Origin: Bacteroidales bacterium
Lineage (GTDB): Bacteria > Bacteroidota > Bacteroidia > Bacteroidales > JAFGUD01
Assembly: GCA_016938685.1 (NCBI GenBank)
Contig: JAFGUD010000381.1
Span: 1 to 37,436 of the forward strand
Direction of reading: 5' to 3'
Length of the DNA stretch: 37,436 nt
A program made the position numbers and the translations under genes. Of the stretch, positions 1 to 8,327 are shown in pieces. Positions within the stretch are counted from its first letter, which is position 1; each line of letters starts with the position of its first letter. The notes under the pieces are model-generated. The model ran no database searches and was not told the DNA's origin. It was given only the letters and a program-made list of their open reading frames with translations.

Positions 1-1
1 A

Positions 2-151
2 GTTATCAACTCTATCGGACAGATTGTTTTGGAAACTGTTCTAAATAGCTCTCAAAATAAAATAAATGTTGAAAGCTTGAATAAAGGGGTCTATATTATC
101 GAAATTAGTAATGATGAATTAAAATCTATTCGCAAAATTGTAATAAAATAA
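2..151 (+). CDS. 3' end of a T9SS-secreted protein (type A sorting domain), truncated by window edge
   Basis: An open frame enters from the left edge and gives 49 residues before TAA at 149-151. The residues follow the Por secretion system C-terminal sorting domain pattern: a Gly-Gln-Ile-Val strand, then SLNKGVYIIEI, then a basic end RKIVIK. In this family the domain directs export through the type IX system and is removed at the cell surface. Nothing can be said about the upstream functional part. The frame is followed by a strong hairpin terminator. The assignment rests on the 'L..G.Y.I.I......K..K' pattern and is fairly secure for so short a piece. Confidence 0.8.
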   Translation, partial: VINSIGQIVLETVLNSSQNKINVESLNKGVYIIEISNDELKSIRKIVIK

Positions 152-172
152 ATTGCCATTTTTTTAAAAAAG

Positions 173-202
173 AAGCTGTCTATTATTTAGACAGCTTTTT
201 TT
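173..202 (+). terminator. Rho-independent terminator
   Basis: A perfect 10-bp stem (173-182 with 188-197, arms AAGCTGTCTA and TAGACAGCTT) has a 5-nt loop and runs into a T tract to 202. It closes the T9SS-substrate transcript. Its T tract overlaps the -33 element of the next promoter. Confidence 0.9.
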
Positions 203-231
203 GTGTTTTCTGCTTAATAATTCTAACTTTG
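200..231 (+). promoter_or_regulatory. Bacteroidota sigma-ABfr-type promoter for the AraC regulator
   Basis: TTTG at 200-203 is followed after exactly 20 bases by TAACTTTG at 224-231, matching the Bacteroidota TTTG / TAnnTTTG consensus. Transcription would start near 238, leaving a leader of about 18 bases before the ATG at 256. Location is seen in sequence; activity is inferred. Confidence 0.65.
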
Positions 232-255
232 TTGTAACATCATTAGTGTACGTAT

Positions 256-1395
256 ATGCAATCAATTTTATTACTCGGTGCAGTTCAATCTGTTTTTTTG
301 TCTCTTTTACTGATAACAAAAAAATCTAAAAATATTACCGACTTTATTCTAATAACTCTATTATTAGTTGTCGCAACCCCATTGTTTATTTATTATTTTA
401 AATACGAACAAATTTCAGCACTTATATCATCATCACAAACAATGCCTAGTTTTATGTATTTTATAAATGTGCCTATAATTATGACGTTTACTCCTTCTAT
501 TTATCTGTACATTAAAGCAAGTTTAAAACACAATCCCAATTTTATTGCAAAAAACATTATCCATTTTGCTCCAATTTTTGTTTTCGTGATACTTACATTG
601 CTTTTTGTTGACTTCAAAGCTCTGCCAAGTAAAAATTTTAATTTTTTTTCAAATAAAAACAATCTAATTTTTCTGTTTTTTACACCATTAACAATAATAC
701 TTGCTATTTTTTATATTTATCAATGCTTTATATTACTTAGACAGTATTCAAAAAAAATTAAACAAAATTATTCTTTCATTGAAGACATTGATTTGAACTG
801 GCTGAAAATTTTACTGATAATAGTAGCCTCAACCTGGATTTTATTATTTCCAATATCAATAATAATAGGCAGAATGGGAGATGTTTTGTCCGTTTACAAA
901 ATTGTTTTGCTAAGCATTACACTAATCGTTTTTATTGTTGCTTTTTTTGGGTTTAAGCAGACAGATGTTTTTATCAACATAAAAAACATCAATACAAATG
1001 AAGAATCAAACCAAAAACAAAATTCATCAATCGAATATAATTTTAATGGAGATGTAAAAATACTAACAGATTTTATGCAAATTGAAAAGCCGTACTTAGA
1101 AAGTAGACTAACAATTGCAGAATTAGCAAATAAAATTAATTGGCAATCTCATTATCTTTCAAAATTATTAAATGAAAGTATGAACAAAAATTTCTATGAG
1201 TTCGTAAATAAATATCGGGTTGATGAATTCAAAAATCAACTCGAAAAAAACAATAATTACACCATTATTGCCATTGCTTATGAATGTGGTTTTAATTCAA
1301 AAAGCTCTTTTAACAGAATTTTTAAAGAATTTACTGGTCAAACACCAAGTCAATATAAAAATTCTTTAGAAAACTCACCTTTAATAACAAGCTAA
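256..1395 (+). CDS. AraC-family transcriptional regulator with N-terminal membrane domain
   Basis: 379 residues. Residues 1-240 form about seven hydrophobic segments separated by short charged loops, an integral membrane module of the kind found in many Bacteroidota AraC regulators. Residues about 270-370 form the AraC DNA-binding domain with two helix-turn-helix motifs: the first around LTIAELANKINW with LSKLLNE, the second around IAYECGFNSKSSFNRIFKE, ending in the family signature FTGQTPSQYK. The ATG is supported by an ideal promoter ending 25 bases upstream. It stands alone on the plus strand, ahead of a lipoprotein and a TonB-dependent receptor, which it might regulate, but no binding site was recognised. 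The ligand or membrane signal is unknown. Confidence 0.93.
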   Translation: MQSILLLGAVQSVFLSLLLITKKSKNITDFILITLLLVVATPLFIYYFKYEQISALISSSQTMPSFMYFINVPIIMTFTPSIYLYIKASLKHNPNFIAKNIIHFAPIFVFVILTLLFVDFKALPSKNFNFFSNKNNLIFLFFTPLTIILAIFYIYQCFILLRQYSKKIKQNYSFIEDIDLNWLKILLIIVASTWILLFPISIIIGRMGDVLSVYKIVLLSITLIVFIVAFFGFKQTDVFINIKNINTNEESNQKQNSSIEYNFNGDVKILTDFMQIEKPYLESRLTIAELANKINWQSHYLSKLLNESMNKNFYEFVNKYRVDEFKNQLEKNNNYTIIAIAYECGFNSKSSFNRIFKEFTGQTPSQYKNSLENSPLITS

Positions 1396-1540
1396 CGAAC
1401 AGCTTATTATAAGGTCTTACTTTTATTGGGACAAATTTTCACCTGAAAAAATGGTTTCAATTTCTAATTTGAGACCTTTATGCTTTTCTTCAAACGTATA
1501 TTTGAAAAACTTTTTATAAAACCATTAAAACCCTTTTATT

Positions 1541-2419
1541 ATGAAAAAAGTAATTTTCATTCTTGTAGGAATTGTATTCTTTGGATTATCTGTTGTTAAT
1601 TTTTCTTCATGCAAACCAGAAGAAGAAATACCTGAAGATACAACAAAAACAGTACTAAACGAGCAAACAGTTGAAGACGCAAATTACACAACTGATGTCT
1701 TTATCGATGTTGTGGCAGATGTTTTAGTTAGTGCAGACGAAAACGACACAAAAGAAAAGTCGTATTCAACCACATGTGCTACAATCACTTATGAGCCTAC
1801 AGTAGGTTATCCTAAAACATTAACAATAGATTATGGAACAACAGGTTGTGATATTAACGGGCATCTTTTAACTGGAACAATAACAGCTACAATAAGTGAC
1901 AGAATTAGAAAAGAAGATACAGAAATTGCAATTTCTTTTACAGACTTTAAAGTAGATACATTAGAAGTGAACGGAACAATGTCTTTGATTATTAATAGCG
2001 TAGATGTTATTACAGATAATAAAATTGATTTTACAACAACACTCACAGGATGTTCTCTTTCTATGCCAAGTGGAGATATTTCAATAGCCGGAACAATGGA
2101 TATTACATGGAATCTGAACACCTTATCTGATTACAACGACGATACTTTTGATATCACATCAGGAAATTTGACAGGAACAAATAGAAGAGGGAAAAGCTTC
2201 ACAGCTACAGTTTTAAGTACTTTGACATACACTGTAGAATGTAGCACAATTGTAAGCGGCGAATTACAAATGCAAACATCTGATGTTAATTATCCGGCAA
2301 CTATTGATTTCGGTAATGGAACTTGTGACAAAATAGCAACTGTTAGCACTACAATTGAAATTCAGGTTGGAAACCAAACATTTACTCAAAACTACTCGTA
2401 CGAGATTACTCTGCCCTAA
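1541..2419 (+). CDS. Cys-containing lipoprotein of unknown function
   Basis: 292 residues starting with a lipoprotein signal peptide: Lys-Lys, a hydrophobic stretch, and a lipobox NFSSC with Cys24 as the lipidation site, followed by acidic residues. The mature part is rich in Thr, Ile and Asp and looks all-beta. Two places resemble each other: YPKTLTIDYGTTGCD near residue 90 and YPATIDFGNGTCD near residue 250. This suggests an internally duplicated beta domain, with Cys perhaps forming disulfides. Similar 'YP.T.TIDFG..C' lipoproteins occur widely in Bacteroidota without known function. A strong terminator follows, so it is probably transcribed apart from the receptor gene 177 bases downstream. 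A role at the outer membrane is inferred only from the lipobox. Confidence 0.8.
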   Translation: MKKVIFILVGIVFFGLSVVNFSSCKPEEEIPEDTTKTVLNEQTVEDANYTTDVFIDVVADVLVSADENDTKEKSYSTTCATITYEPTVGYPKTLTIDYGTTGCDINGHLLTGTITATISDRIRKEDTEIAISFTDFKVDTLEVNGTMSLIINSVDVITDNKIDFTTTLTGCSLSMPSGDISIAGTMDITWNLNTLSDYNDDTFDITSGNLTGTNRRGKSFTATVLSTLTYTVECSTIVSGELQMQTSDVNYPATIDFGNGTCDKIATVSTTIEIQVGNQTFTQNYSYEITLP

Positions 2420-2433
2420 TCTTTTCTATTATA

Positions 2434-2461
2434 AAACCGAAGGCCAGATCGCCTTCGGTTT
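2434..2461 (+). terminator. Hairpin terminator after lipoprotein gene
   Basis: A perfect 11-bp GC-containing stem (2434-2444 with 2451-2461) has a 6-nt loop, 14 bases after the stop codon. The tract after the stem is weak (TTTAAAAT), but stem strength and position support termination. Confidence 0.75.
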
Positions 2462-2595
2462 AAAATCCCCAAATTCATTTTTTAACTCAAAGATTAACGT
2501 TTTCATTTAGAGATTTGACAAAAAACTTGTTTTTAGTTCATGCTACTCTTATGCGAAAAATTTAATGCTTAATTAAAACCACAAAATCAAATGCC

Positions 2596-4959
2596 ATGAA
2601 AAAAATAATAATAATAAGTTTTTTCACCTTTGGGTTAATAATACAACTTATCGGACAAAATAATTATAGTCAAACAATTCGGGGAATTGTAGTTGACCAA
2701 CAATCACAAAGTCCAATTCCGGGTGCAATTATAAAAACAATTGACACAAACCCGTTTTATATAGCCGTTTCAGAATCCAACGGAGAATTTAACATGGGAA
2801 ATGTACCAATTGGAATGCACAATATAGAAGTACAAATGATTGGTTATGAACAAGTTTATTACACAAATGTAAAAATTACATCAGGGAAAGAATTAGTTCT
2901 GAAAATTGAAATGATAGAAAAAGTAACTGATATTGACAAAGTTGTAGTAACTGCCTACAAAAAGAACAAAGCACTAAATGACATGGCAAATGTAAGTGCT
3001 AGGTCATTTTCTGTTGAAGAAGCTAATCAATATGCAGGAACATGGATGGACCCTGCCAGAATGGCGGCAAATTACGCCGGAGTTATGGCTATGGGAGACC
3101 AACGTAACGACATAATAATCAGAGGAAATTCTCCACTTGGAGTTCTTTGGAAATTAGAAGGAATTGATATTCCAAACCCAAATCATTTTGGTTCACTTGG
3201 AACAACAGGTGGTCCGGTTAGTATATTAAATAATAATACTTTGTCAAATTCTGATTTTTTCACAGGAGCTTTTCCTGCGGAATATGGAAATGCAACAGCA
3301 GGAGTTTTTGACTTAAATATGCGTAACGGTAATAATGCGACGTACGAATACACGGCACAAGTTAGTATGAACGGTCTGGAACTTGGAATGGAAGGACCTT
3401 TTTCTGCAAACTCAAAGGCATCGTATTTGGTTGATTACCGTTACTCAACTTTACAAGTTTTTGATTTAATGGGCGTTAACTTCGATGTTTCAGGTGTTCC
3501 TCAATATCAGGATTTTACATTTAAAATAAATATACCACAAACAAAGGCGGGAAATATTTCCATTTTCGGAGTAGGAGGAATAAGTAAAATTCAAGCACTT
3601 AGCGAAGACAGAGATTCTGATGATTGGTCGTTTGGCAGAAATGATTTAGATTTTATTTTCGGCTCAAATATGGGAGTTGTTGGAATATCTAATCAATATT
3701 TTTTCAGCAATACATCAAGAATAAAAACTGTTGTAGCAATATCTGGTTCTCAAAACACAACAAGAGTAGATTCTTCTTTTGCGAATAAACCATCTGAATT
3801 ATACTATGGCGACAATTCTTATGAAATAAAATACTCTGTAAATTCACAGTACACAAAAAAGTTTAATGCAAAAAACACAGTTAATATCGGGGGAAGTATT
3901 GATTTTTACAATGTTAGCTACGAAGACAGTGTTAAAAGAACTGACAACGGAGAATTTGCAAAATTATCTGAGGCAAACGACCAAACAATGTCTCTTTTAC
4001 AAACTTATATTCAAGGGCAACACAAATTTTCGCAGAATTTCACTATATATGGAGGATTTCATTATCAATATTTTACTTTAAATAATACTTACAGCATAGA
4101 ACCAAGAGCAAGTGCAAAATACAGTTTTGGAGGAAATCAATCAGTAAGTGCAGGATTTGGTGTACATAGTCAATTGCAGCCACGATTGATGTATTATACA
4201 AAAACATCTTATCCTGACGGAACTTCTGCATATACTAATCATGATTTGGATTTTTCAAAAAGTAATCAATTTGTTGTTTCTTATGACTATCTAATAAACA
4301 AAGACTTGCGACTAAAAGTTGAAACTTACTATCAACATTTGTATAATATTCCTGTAGAAATAAAACCATCAACTTATTCATCTATAAATTATGGAACAAA
4401 GTTTTTCCTTGACAGAGTTGACAGCCTTGAAAACACAGGAACCGGCACAAATTACGGATTAGAAGTAACATTTGAGAAATTTCTGGCTAATAATTATTAT
4501 TTTCTTGTGACTGCTTCGGCTTTTAACTCAACGTATGTTGCTAGTGATGGAATAGAAAGAAACACAGCATATAACGGCAATTACGTTTTAAATTTTTTAG
4601 CAGGGTATTGTTATGACATTAACACTAACAATAGCATTTCGCTTAATTTTAAAACTGTTGCAGCAGGAAATAAAAGATATATTCCAATAGATTTAGAGGC
4701 ATCAGAACTTGCAGGAGCAGAAATTCCTGATTATTCGCAAGCTTATAAACCTCAATATGACCCATATTTTAGATTAGACGGACGAATTTCTTACAATGTA
4801 AACTTTAAAAAAGTAGATGCTGAAATAGCTTTTGATGTTCAAAATATTACGAATAACAAAAATATAATGATGCAATCTTATGATCCTTATTCAAATCAAT
4901 TACGCACTGATTATCAGCTTGGATTATTTTACGTGTTTTTGATTAGAGTACAATTTTAA
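2596..4959 (+). CDS. TonB-dependent outer membrane receptor with CarboxypepD-regulatory-like N-terminal domain
   Basis: 787 residues. A signal peptide (about 1-20, ending near IGQN) is followed by a CarboxypepD-regulatory-like beta domain (about 28-115: TIRGIVVDQQSQSPIPGAII, then an SNGEFNMGNVPIGMHNIEV pattern). A plug domain follows (about 120-235, with DIIIRGNSPLGVLWKLEGIDIPNPNHF and FPAEYGNATAGVFDLNMRNG). The rest is a beta-barrel of alternating aromatic strands ending in Phe (IRVQF), as expected for BamA-folded porins. Such receptors import siderophores, cobalamin, oligosaccharides or peptides using TonB energy; the substrate is not readable here. No SusD-like partner is adjacent, so a polysaccharide utilisation locus is not supported. 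The upstream lipoprotein could be an accessory, but a terminator separates them. Confidence 0.93.
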   Translation: MKKIIIISFFTFGLIIQLIGQNNYSQTIRGIVVDQQSQSPIPGAIIKTIDTNPFYIAVSESNGEFNMGNVPIGMHNIEVQMIGYEQVYYTNVKITSGKELVLKIEMIEKVTDIDKVVVTAYKKNKALNDMANVSARSFSVEEANQYAGTWMDPARMAANYAGVMAMGDQRNDIIIRGNSPLGVLWKLEGIDIPNPNHFGSLGTTGGPVSILNNNTLSNSDFFTGAFPAEYGNATAGVFDLNMRNGNNATYEYTAQVSMNGLELGMEGPFSANSKASYLVDYRYSTLQVFDLMGVNFDVSGVPQYQDFTFKINIPQTKAGNISIFGVGGISKIQALSEDRDSDDWSFGRNDLDFIFGSNMGVVGISNQYFFSNTSRIKTVVAISGSQNTTRVDSSFANKPSELYYGDNSYEIKYSVNSQYTKKFNAKNTVNIGGSIDFYNVSYEDSVKRTDNGEFAKLSEANDQTMSLLQTYIQGQHKFSQNFTIYGGFHYQYFTLNNTYSIEPRASAKYSFGGNQSVSAGFGVHSQLQPRLMYYTKTSYPDGTSAYTNHDLDFSKSNQFVVSYDYLINKDLRLKVETYYQHLYNIPVEIKPSTYSSINYGTKFFLDRVDSLENTGTGTNYGLEVTFEKFLANNYYFLVTASAFNSTYVASDGIERNTAYNGNYVLNFLAGYCYDINTNNSISLNFKTVAAGNKRYIPIDLEASELAGAEIPDYSQAYKPQYDPYFRLDGRISYNVNFKKVDAEIAFDVQNITNNKNIMMQSYDPYSNQLRTDYQLGLFYVFLIRVQF

Positions 4960-4987
4960 AAGAATGATAATTTGTGGTTTTATTGAG

Positions 4988-5017
4988 AAAGCACGCCGAA
5001 ATAATTCGGTGTGCTTT
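4988..5017. terminator. Bidirectional terminator between convergent genes
   Basis: A 13-bp stem with one G-T pair (4988-5000 with 5005-5017) and a 4-nt loop lies between the stop codons of the receptor gene (plus) and the nuclease-like gene (minus). The plus-strand copy ends in a T run. The arms begin with AAA and end with TTT, so it can act on both strands. Confidence 0.8.
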
Positions 5018-5020
5018 TGA

Positions 5021-5944
5021 CTATAATTTTTCCACAACATTCATGGAAAGACCTGTAATCTCTGCTATCTTTTTAATATCTATTCCCAATTTTTTCATTT
5101 CAGAAGCAGATTCAATAAGTTTTTTGTCTTTTGATTGAAGTTCCTGATCTTTTGTTTGAAGTTCCTGATCTTTTGTTTGAATTTCTAGATCTAATTTTTC
5201 AACAACCTTTTCAAGACTTTCTAATCGCTCAAATTCTTTTTCAACCTCCTCTTCTAATTGCAACTCCAAAATAATGTCTTCATCTTGGGCTGCTCTGTTT
5301 AAATGATTGATTACAAAACCAAAATCAGATAAATTTTCTGAGTAATCATTATCTATATCAAGAATAAAATCATCACTAGTTTTTTTTGCCTGATCAAAAA
5401 GAGACAGTAGTTTTTCAAGTTTTGTTTTTCTTTGTTTAGGCAATCTTTCAACTTGCAATATATAACTAGGATGTGTTAAAAGTTTAACAAATTCGTTTTT
5501 ATATTCAATTGGTTCTTTTGTTGTTGCGTCAATTACACAATTATTAACAATAACTGCCGGGGTATCATATTCTGGCAAATTATATCCAAGAAAATAAATA
5601 GTTATTATTGGCAAAGCTTTTGCCCCATCTTCAACTTTTTCGGTTTTCATGTAATTGCTTGCCAAATATTTGCGAAATCTAATTATCGGATCTGGATATT
5701 TTGACTTTTGAACTTCAATCAATACCACCTGATCTCCTTCTTCTTCTGTTCTAATAACAGCTTTAAAATCATATCGTAAAATTGGAAAATTTCTTTTCTT
5801 ATCTGTAATGATTACTTCTTGTGGTCTTAATTCTAAACTAACAACCTCTTTTTCAATGATAACTGAAATGATTTTTTGCGCAATCTTTTCATTTTCCATT
5901 AATATTTTAAATGCTCTATCGTATAGCGGATTCACAATTCTCAT
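5021..5944 (-). CDS. Rpn / PD-(D/E)XK nuclease family protein with heptapeptide-repeat coiled-coil tail
   Basis: 307 residues. The first 110 match the Rpn/transposase-like PD-(D/E)XK family: an N-terminal YDRAFKILM element, then Asp59 in RYDFKAVI and Glu77-Val-Gln-Lys in VVLIEVQKS, which are the expected metal-binding D and E-X-(Q/K) positions. Residues about 235-285 are strongly coiled-coil and contain a tandem seven-residue repeat (QTKDQEL, QTKDQEL, QSKDKKL). The last 25 residues resemble a short helix-turn-helix (IKKIAEITGLSMNVVEKL). Rpn proteins are RecA-independent recombination-promoting nucleases and have lately been linked to phage defence; many copies are solitary, as here. A promoter lies just upstream. 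Whether this copy is mobile, defensive or inert cannot be told from the window. Confidence 0.85.
   Translation of the reverse strand: MRIVNPLYDRAFKILMENEKIAQKIISVIIEKEVVSLELRPQEVIITDKKRNFPILRYDFKAVIRTEEEGDQVVLIEVQKSKYPDPIIRFRKYLASNYMKTEKVEDGAKALPIITIYFLGYNLPEYDTPAVIVNNCVIDATTKEPIEYKNEFVKLLTHPSYILQVERLPKQRKTKLEKLLSLFDQAKKTSDDFILDIDNDYSENLSDFGFVINHLNRAAQDEDIILELQLEEEVEKEFERLESLEKVVEKLDLEIQTKDQELQTKDQELQSKDKKLIESASEMKKLGIDIKKIAEITGLSMNVVEKL
5145..5192 (-). repeat. 21-bp tandem repeat inside the nuclease-like gene
   Basis: The unit GTTCCTGATCTTTTGTTTGAA occurs twice in succession with a third degenerate copy on each side. It encodes the heptapeptide repeat of the coiled coil. Such in-frame 21-bp repeats can expand or contract by slippage. 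Confidence 0.8.
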
Positions 5945-5966
5945 AATAAGAAATATTTTCTCAGTG

Positions 5967-5998
5967 CAAATTTACAATTTTTGATACTCAAAATCAAG
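5967..5998 (-). promoter_or_regulatory. Bacteroidota-type promoter for the Rpn-like gene
   Basis: On the minus strand CTTG (5995-5998) is followed after 20 bases by TAAATTTG (5967-5974), a perfect -7 element and a 3/4 match at -33. The start codon at 5944 lies 23 bases further. Confidence 0.55.
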
Positions 5999-6260
5999 TA
6001 CTACAAAATTTTTTAATACTTTTTCTAACTTTTAAAGCTCTGTAAAGACCTATTGTCAGAAGAAAAGGAGCAATAACAACTAGAAAAAAACCAATGTAAT
6101 CAATTTCATTAAAAAAATGAATATTCAACACCCCTATTCCACTACCAAAAAAGACCACAGATGTTCTAAAATACGCCAAAAATGTTCGTTCATTTGCTAA
6201 TTTTGTTCTTTCAATTGCTAATTTATCTCTAATTATTAGCTCGTTTTCTGTTTTATCCAT
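5994..6260 (-). CDS. DUF202 / YidH-type small membrane protein
   Basis: 88 residues from the ATG at 6260. An extended frame begins at a GTG at 6281, but that lies in a hairpin, and the ATG places the family signature correctly. The N-terminal helix LAIERTKLANERTFLAYFRTS is the DUF202 hallmark (LA.ERT.LA..RT). Two or three membrane helices follow (about 30-48 and 55-78), then a basic tail KVRKSIKK. Homologues include E. coli YidH and the membrane part of yeast VTC proteins; bacterial function is unknown. It is downstream of the ion-channel homologue on the same strand, 75 bases away with a hairpin between them. Family membership is clear, function is not. Confidence 0.88.
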   Translation of the reverse strand: MDKTENELIIRDKLAIERTKLANERTFLAYFRTSVVFFGSGIGVLNIHFFNEIDYIGFFLVVIAPFLLTIGLYRALKVRKSIKKFCST

Positions 6261-6279
6261 ATCAATAATTTCTATAAGC

Positions 6280-6316
6280 ACAACAACTATACAATCAAAA
6301 ACTGTATAGTTGTTGT
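6280..6316 (-). terminator. Long perfect hairpin between channel gene and DUF202 gene
   Basis: Arms 6280-6293 and 6303-6316 (ACAACAACTATACA and its exact complement) form a 14-bp stem with a 9-nt loop. It lies 19 bases past the stop of the channel gene and about 20 bases before the DUF202 start on the minus strand. No T tract follows on that strand, so it may be an intercistronic stabiliser, an attenuator or an operator rather than a classic terminator. Confidence 0.5.
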
Positions 6317-6335
6317 TAGATGTCTCAATATTAAG

Positions 6336-7349
6336 TTATAAACTTGTCCAAATAATAACAGCAACCCCAACTAAAAACGACAAAAATGAAAAAACTGAAA
6401 ATTTTCTGTCAATTTTTTTAACTTTTTCAATATCTTCGTCTTCTTCGCTACTAACCATATTTGCAGTTATAATTGCCTGTATCATATTTACTATAATGAT
6501 AATATAGCTTATCACATATATTTTATCAATCAAAACTAAATATCCAACATCCGGAAGAGAATCACTATAGCCTTGTTGAAGAAAAACAGCTGTTAATAGC
6601 CCTCCTATTGGCATATAAATTCTAGCGTCAATATAACCCGGAAAAATAAATGTTGCGCCCAAACTAGTAATTAAAACAACTAATAGAGGTAGCATTATTT
6701 TCCATATAAAATAACTTAATGGTCTTGTTAAATATAGTTCAAAAGAAATATCGCTATATGAATCAACTGATTCAAATCTTGTATCACCAAAATTTGTTTG
6801 ATATTCTTTATCAGAAGACGCTAAGTCGTATTTTTTAATTTTCCAACCCGGAAGGTGTAAATCCTCGTCAATACCTGATTCTTCTGTAATTGGAAGTAAT
6901 ACCAAATCTTCTTTTGAATACACTGAATTTTCAATATTTATAACTAACTTTTGTTTGTCCATAGGATAAGAATAGAGCGAAAACTTTTGAAAGAATCTGC
7001 CTTCAACTCTTAAAATATTATATTTTGTGCCATCTTCTAAAAACTGTGTCGTATCATACAAATACTCTTTTGTAAAACCCCATTTTTCGATGTAATTTGT
7101 AAATTCTAAGTTTTCAAAAGGGTCAATTTCGCCTGTCCATTTAGCCCAGATATAAAAATCTGCATAAAATGAATTTGTTGAAAAATCCATATCATAAACG
7201 TTCATTAAATAAAAACCAAAGTTTGCTTTTTCTGCGTTTGAGGGTATTGCATCAGGTTCATTGTCTGCAAAAACATTGGAGGGAATTGCAAAAAAAACAA
7301 AAATTAAGCAAAAGCTTAATATCCCTTTCAGAATTGATTTCGTCTGCAT
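6336..7349 (-). CDS. Prokaryotic pentameric ligand-gated ion channel (Cys-loop receptor family) homologue
   Basis: 337 residues. Residues 1-28 are a signal peptide (ending NVFA). The extracellular beta-sandwich (about 30-208) contains the family signature SLYSYPMDKQKLVINI (residues 124-139), equivalent to the F-x-YPFDxQ segment of the Cys loop. As in other bacterial members, the two cysteines are absent. Four membrane helices follow: M1 about 211-236 with Pro220 in IMLPLLVVLITS, pore-lining M2 about 242-260, M3 about 268-295 beginning YLVLIDKIYVISY, and M4 about 316-336, with a short charged M3-M4 linker (SSEEDEDIEKVKK). GLIC and ELIC are the known models. The ligand, ion selectivity and partner are unknown. 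It is followed by a DUF202 gene on the same strand. Confidence 0.85.
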   Translation of the reverse strand: MQTKSILKGILSFCLIFVFFAIPSNVFADNEPDAIPSNAEKANFGFYLMNVYDMDFSTNSFYADFYIWAKWTGEIDPFENLEFTNYIEKWGFTKEYLYDTTQFLEDGTKYNILRVEGRFFQKFSLYSYPMDKQKLVINIENSVYSKEDLVLLPITEESGIDEDLHLPGWKIKKYDLASSDKEYQTNFGDTRFESVDSYSDISFELYLTRPLSYFIWKIMLPLLVVLITSLGATFIFPGYIDARIYMPIGGLLTAVFLQQGYSDSLPDVGYLVLIDKIYVISYIIIIVNMIQAIITANMVSSEEDEDIEKVKKIDRKFSVFSFLSFLVGVAVIIWTSL

Positions 7350-7440
7350 AGTTTTAATTTTTATATTTGGGTATAAAATTAATTAAAAATAAGTAAAAAA
7401 AGAATTTTTGGTAAATTGTTTTTTTGCAGGCTTTCAAAAA

Positions 7441-8151
7441 TTAAAACATATATTTAAAAATTGCTGTAATAATAGGAATATCAGCAATAATCAAACATCC
7501 TAACACAATATAAGCTATTATTGCAGGATATTTTGATTTTTGATTAAATCCTAAATCCAATGCTGTTCCAAATGAACGTTTGAAGCCAATATGCCTCTTT
7601 ATTATTTCTCTAAATGTTCTTTTTTTCTTTGATTTTGAGGGATTTAACAATTTAACCGAATAAATTTCATCAAGCAAAAGATGACTAAAATATCCCATTG
7701 CAACCGCCAACGCAATGCTGAATTTCTCCATCAATGGTAAATCTGTACTCCATGCAACTAGCAATGACAAAAAAAACACAATTAGGAAGGCAGGAACAGA
7801 GTGAAAAATCCCCCTATGAGAAGTATATTTATTAAAAAGCTTTATTAAAATTAATCTAACGAAAAAAAACGAAGCAATTGGCAGAAAAATTTTCAAATAA
7901 ATTCCACCGCCATTATCATGCAAATAGTATATTGTTAGAGCAGCAGAAATATATGCATAAAATTCAAATATTATTTTAACCGGATGCCCTGAATCACTGT
8001 CCATATCTGGCAAAAACGAGCCAATAACTGTAGCAAAATAAATAATTATTGCCATGTAAATATTATGCACCCAATCGGCTAAATATGTTGAAATTGCTAT
8101 TGCAAATCCTGTTAATGAACCAAAAGTTAAGTGTGTTCGAAAATCTGCCAT
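7441..8151 (-). CDS. YdjM/DUF457-family membrane-bound metal-dependent hydrolase
   Basis: 236 residues, mostly hydrophobic with about five or six membrane helices. Candidate metal ligands of the family are all present: His7 in RTHLT, Asp49 and Asp51 in LPDMDSDSG, His112 and His117 in SHRGIFHS, and His157/Asp161 in SHLLLDE. This is the 'LexA-binding, inner membrane-associated putative hydrolase' family, thought to be related to phospholipase-type enzymes; no substrate is established. A good promoter precedes it. It is monocistronic by appearance, 91 bases from the channel gene. Confidence 0.87.
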   Translation of the reverse strand: MADFRTHLTFGSLTGFAIAISTYLADWVHNIYMAIIIYFATVIGSFLPDMDSDSGHPVKIIFEFYAYISAALTIYYLHDNGGGIYLKIFLPIASFFFVRLILIKLFNKYTSHRGIFHSVPAFLIVFFLSLLVAWSTDLPLMEKFSIALAVAMGYFSHLLLDEIYSVKLLNPSKSKKKRTFREIIKRHIGFKRSFGTALDLGFNQKSKYPAIIAYIVLGCLIIADIPIITAIFKYMF

Positions 8152-8167
8152 TGTAAAGTAATTTTCA

Positions 8168-8197
8168 CAAAATTAAAAATTATTAACTAATTTCAAA
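8168..8197 (-). promoter_or_regulatory. Bacteroidota-type promoter for the YdjM-like gene
   Basis: Minus strand TTTG (8194-8197), 18-base spacer, TAATTTTG (8168-8175). The -7 is a perfect TAnnTTTG. The ATG is at 8151, 17 bases further. Confidence 0.55.
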
Positions 8198-8327
8198 TTC
8201 TCCTTCGAAACAAATTGTATATCACTGATTTGCAACATTCGCGTAATTTCTTTTTTTAGTTTTGTTACAAAATTTATAACAACTATATTTTCTTTTGGTG
8301 CATTTGCACAGGAATCAAAACCCGCAA

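Noticed and set aside
1411-1478. Riboswitch ahead of the lipoprotein gene, based on AAGGTCT ... AGACCTT arms
   Set aside because: Only one 7-bp pairing across 54 bases and no match to a known riboswitch core.
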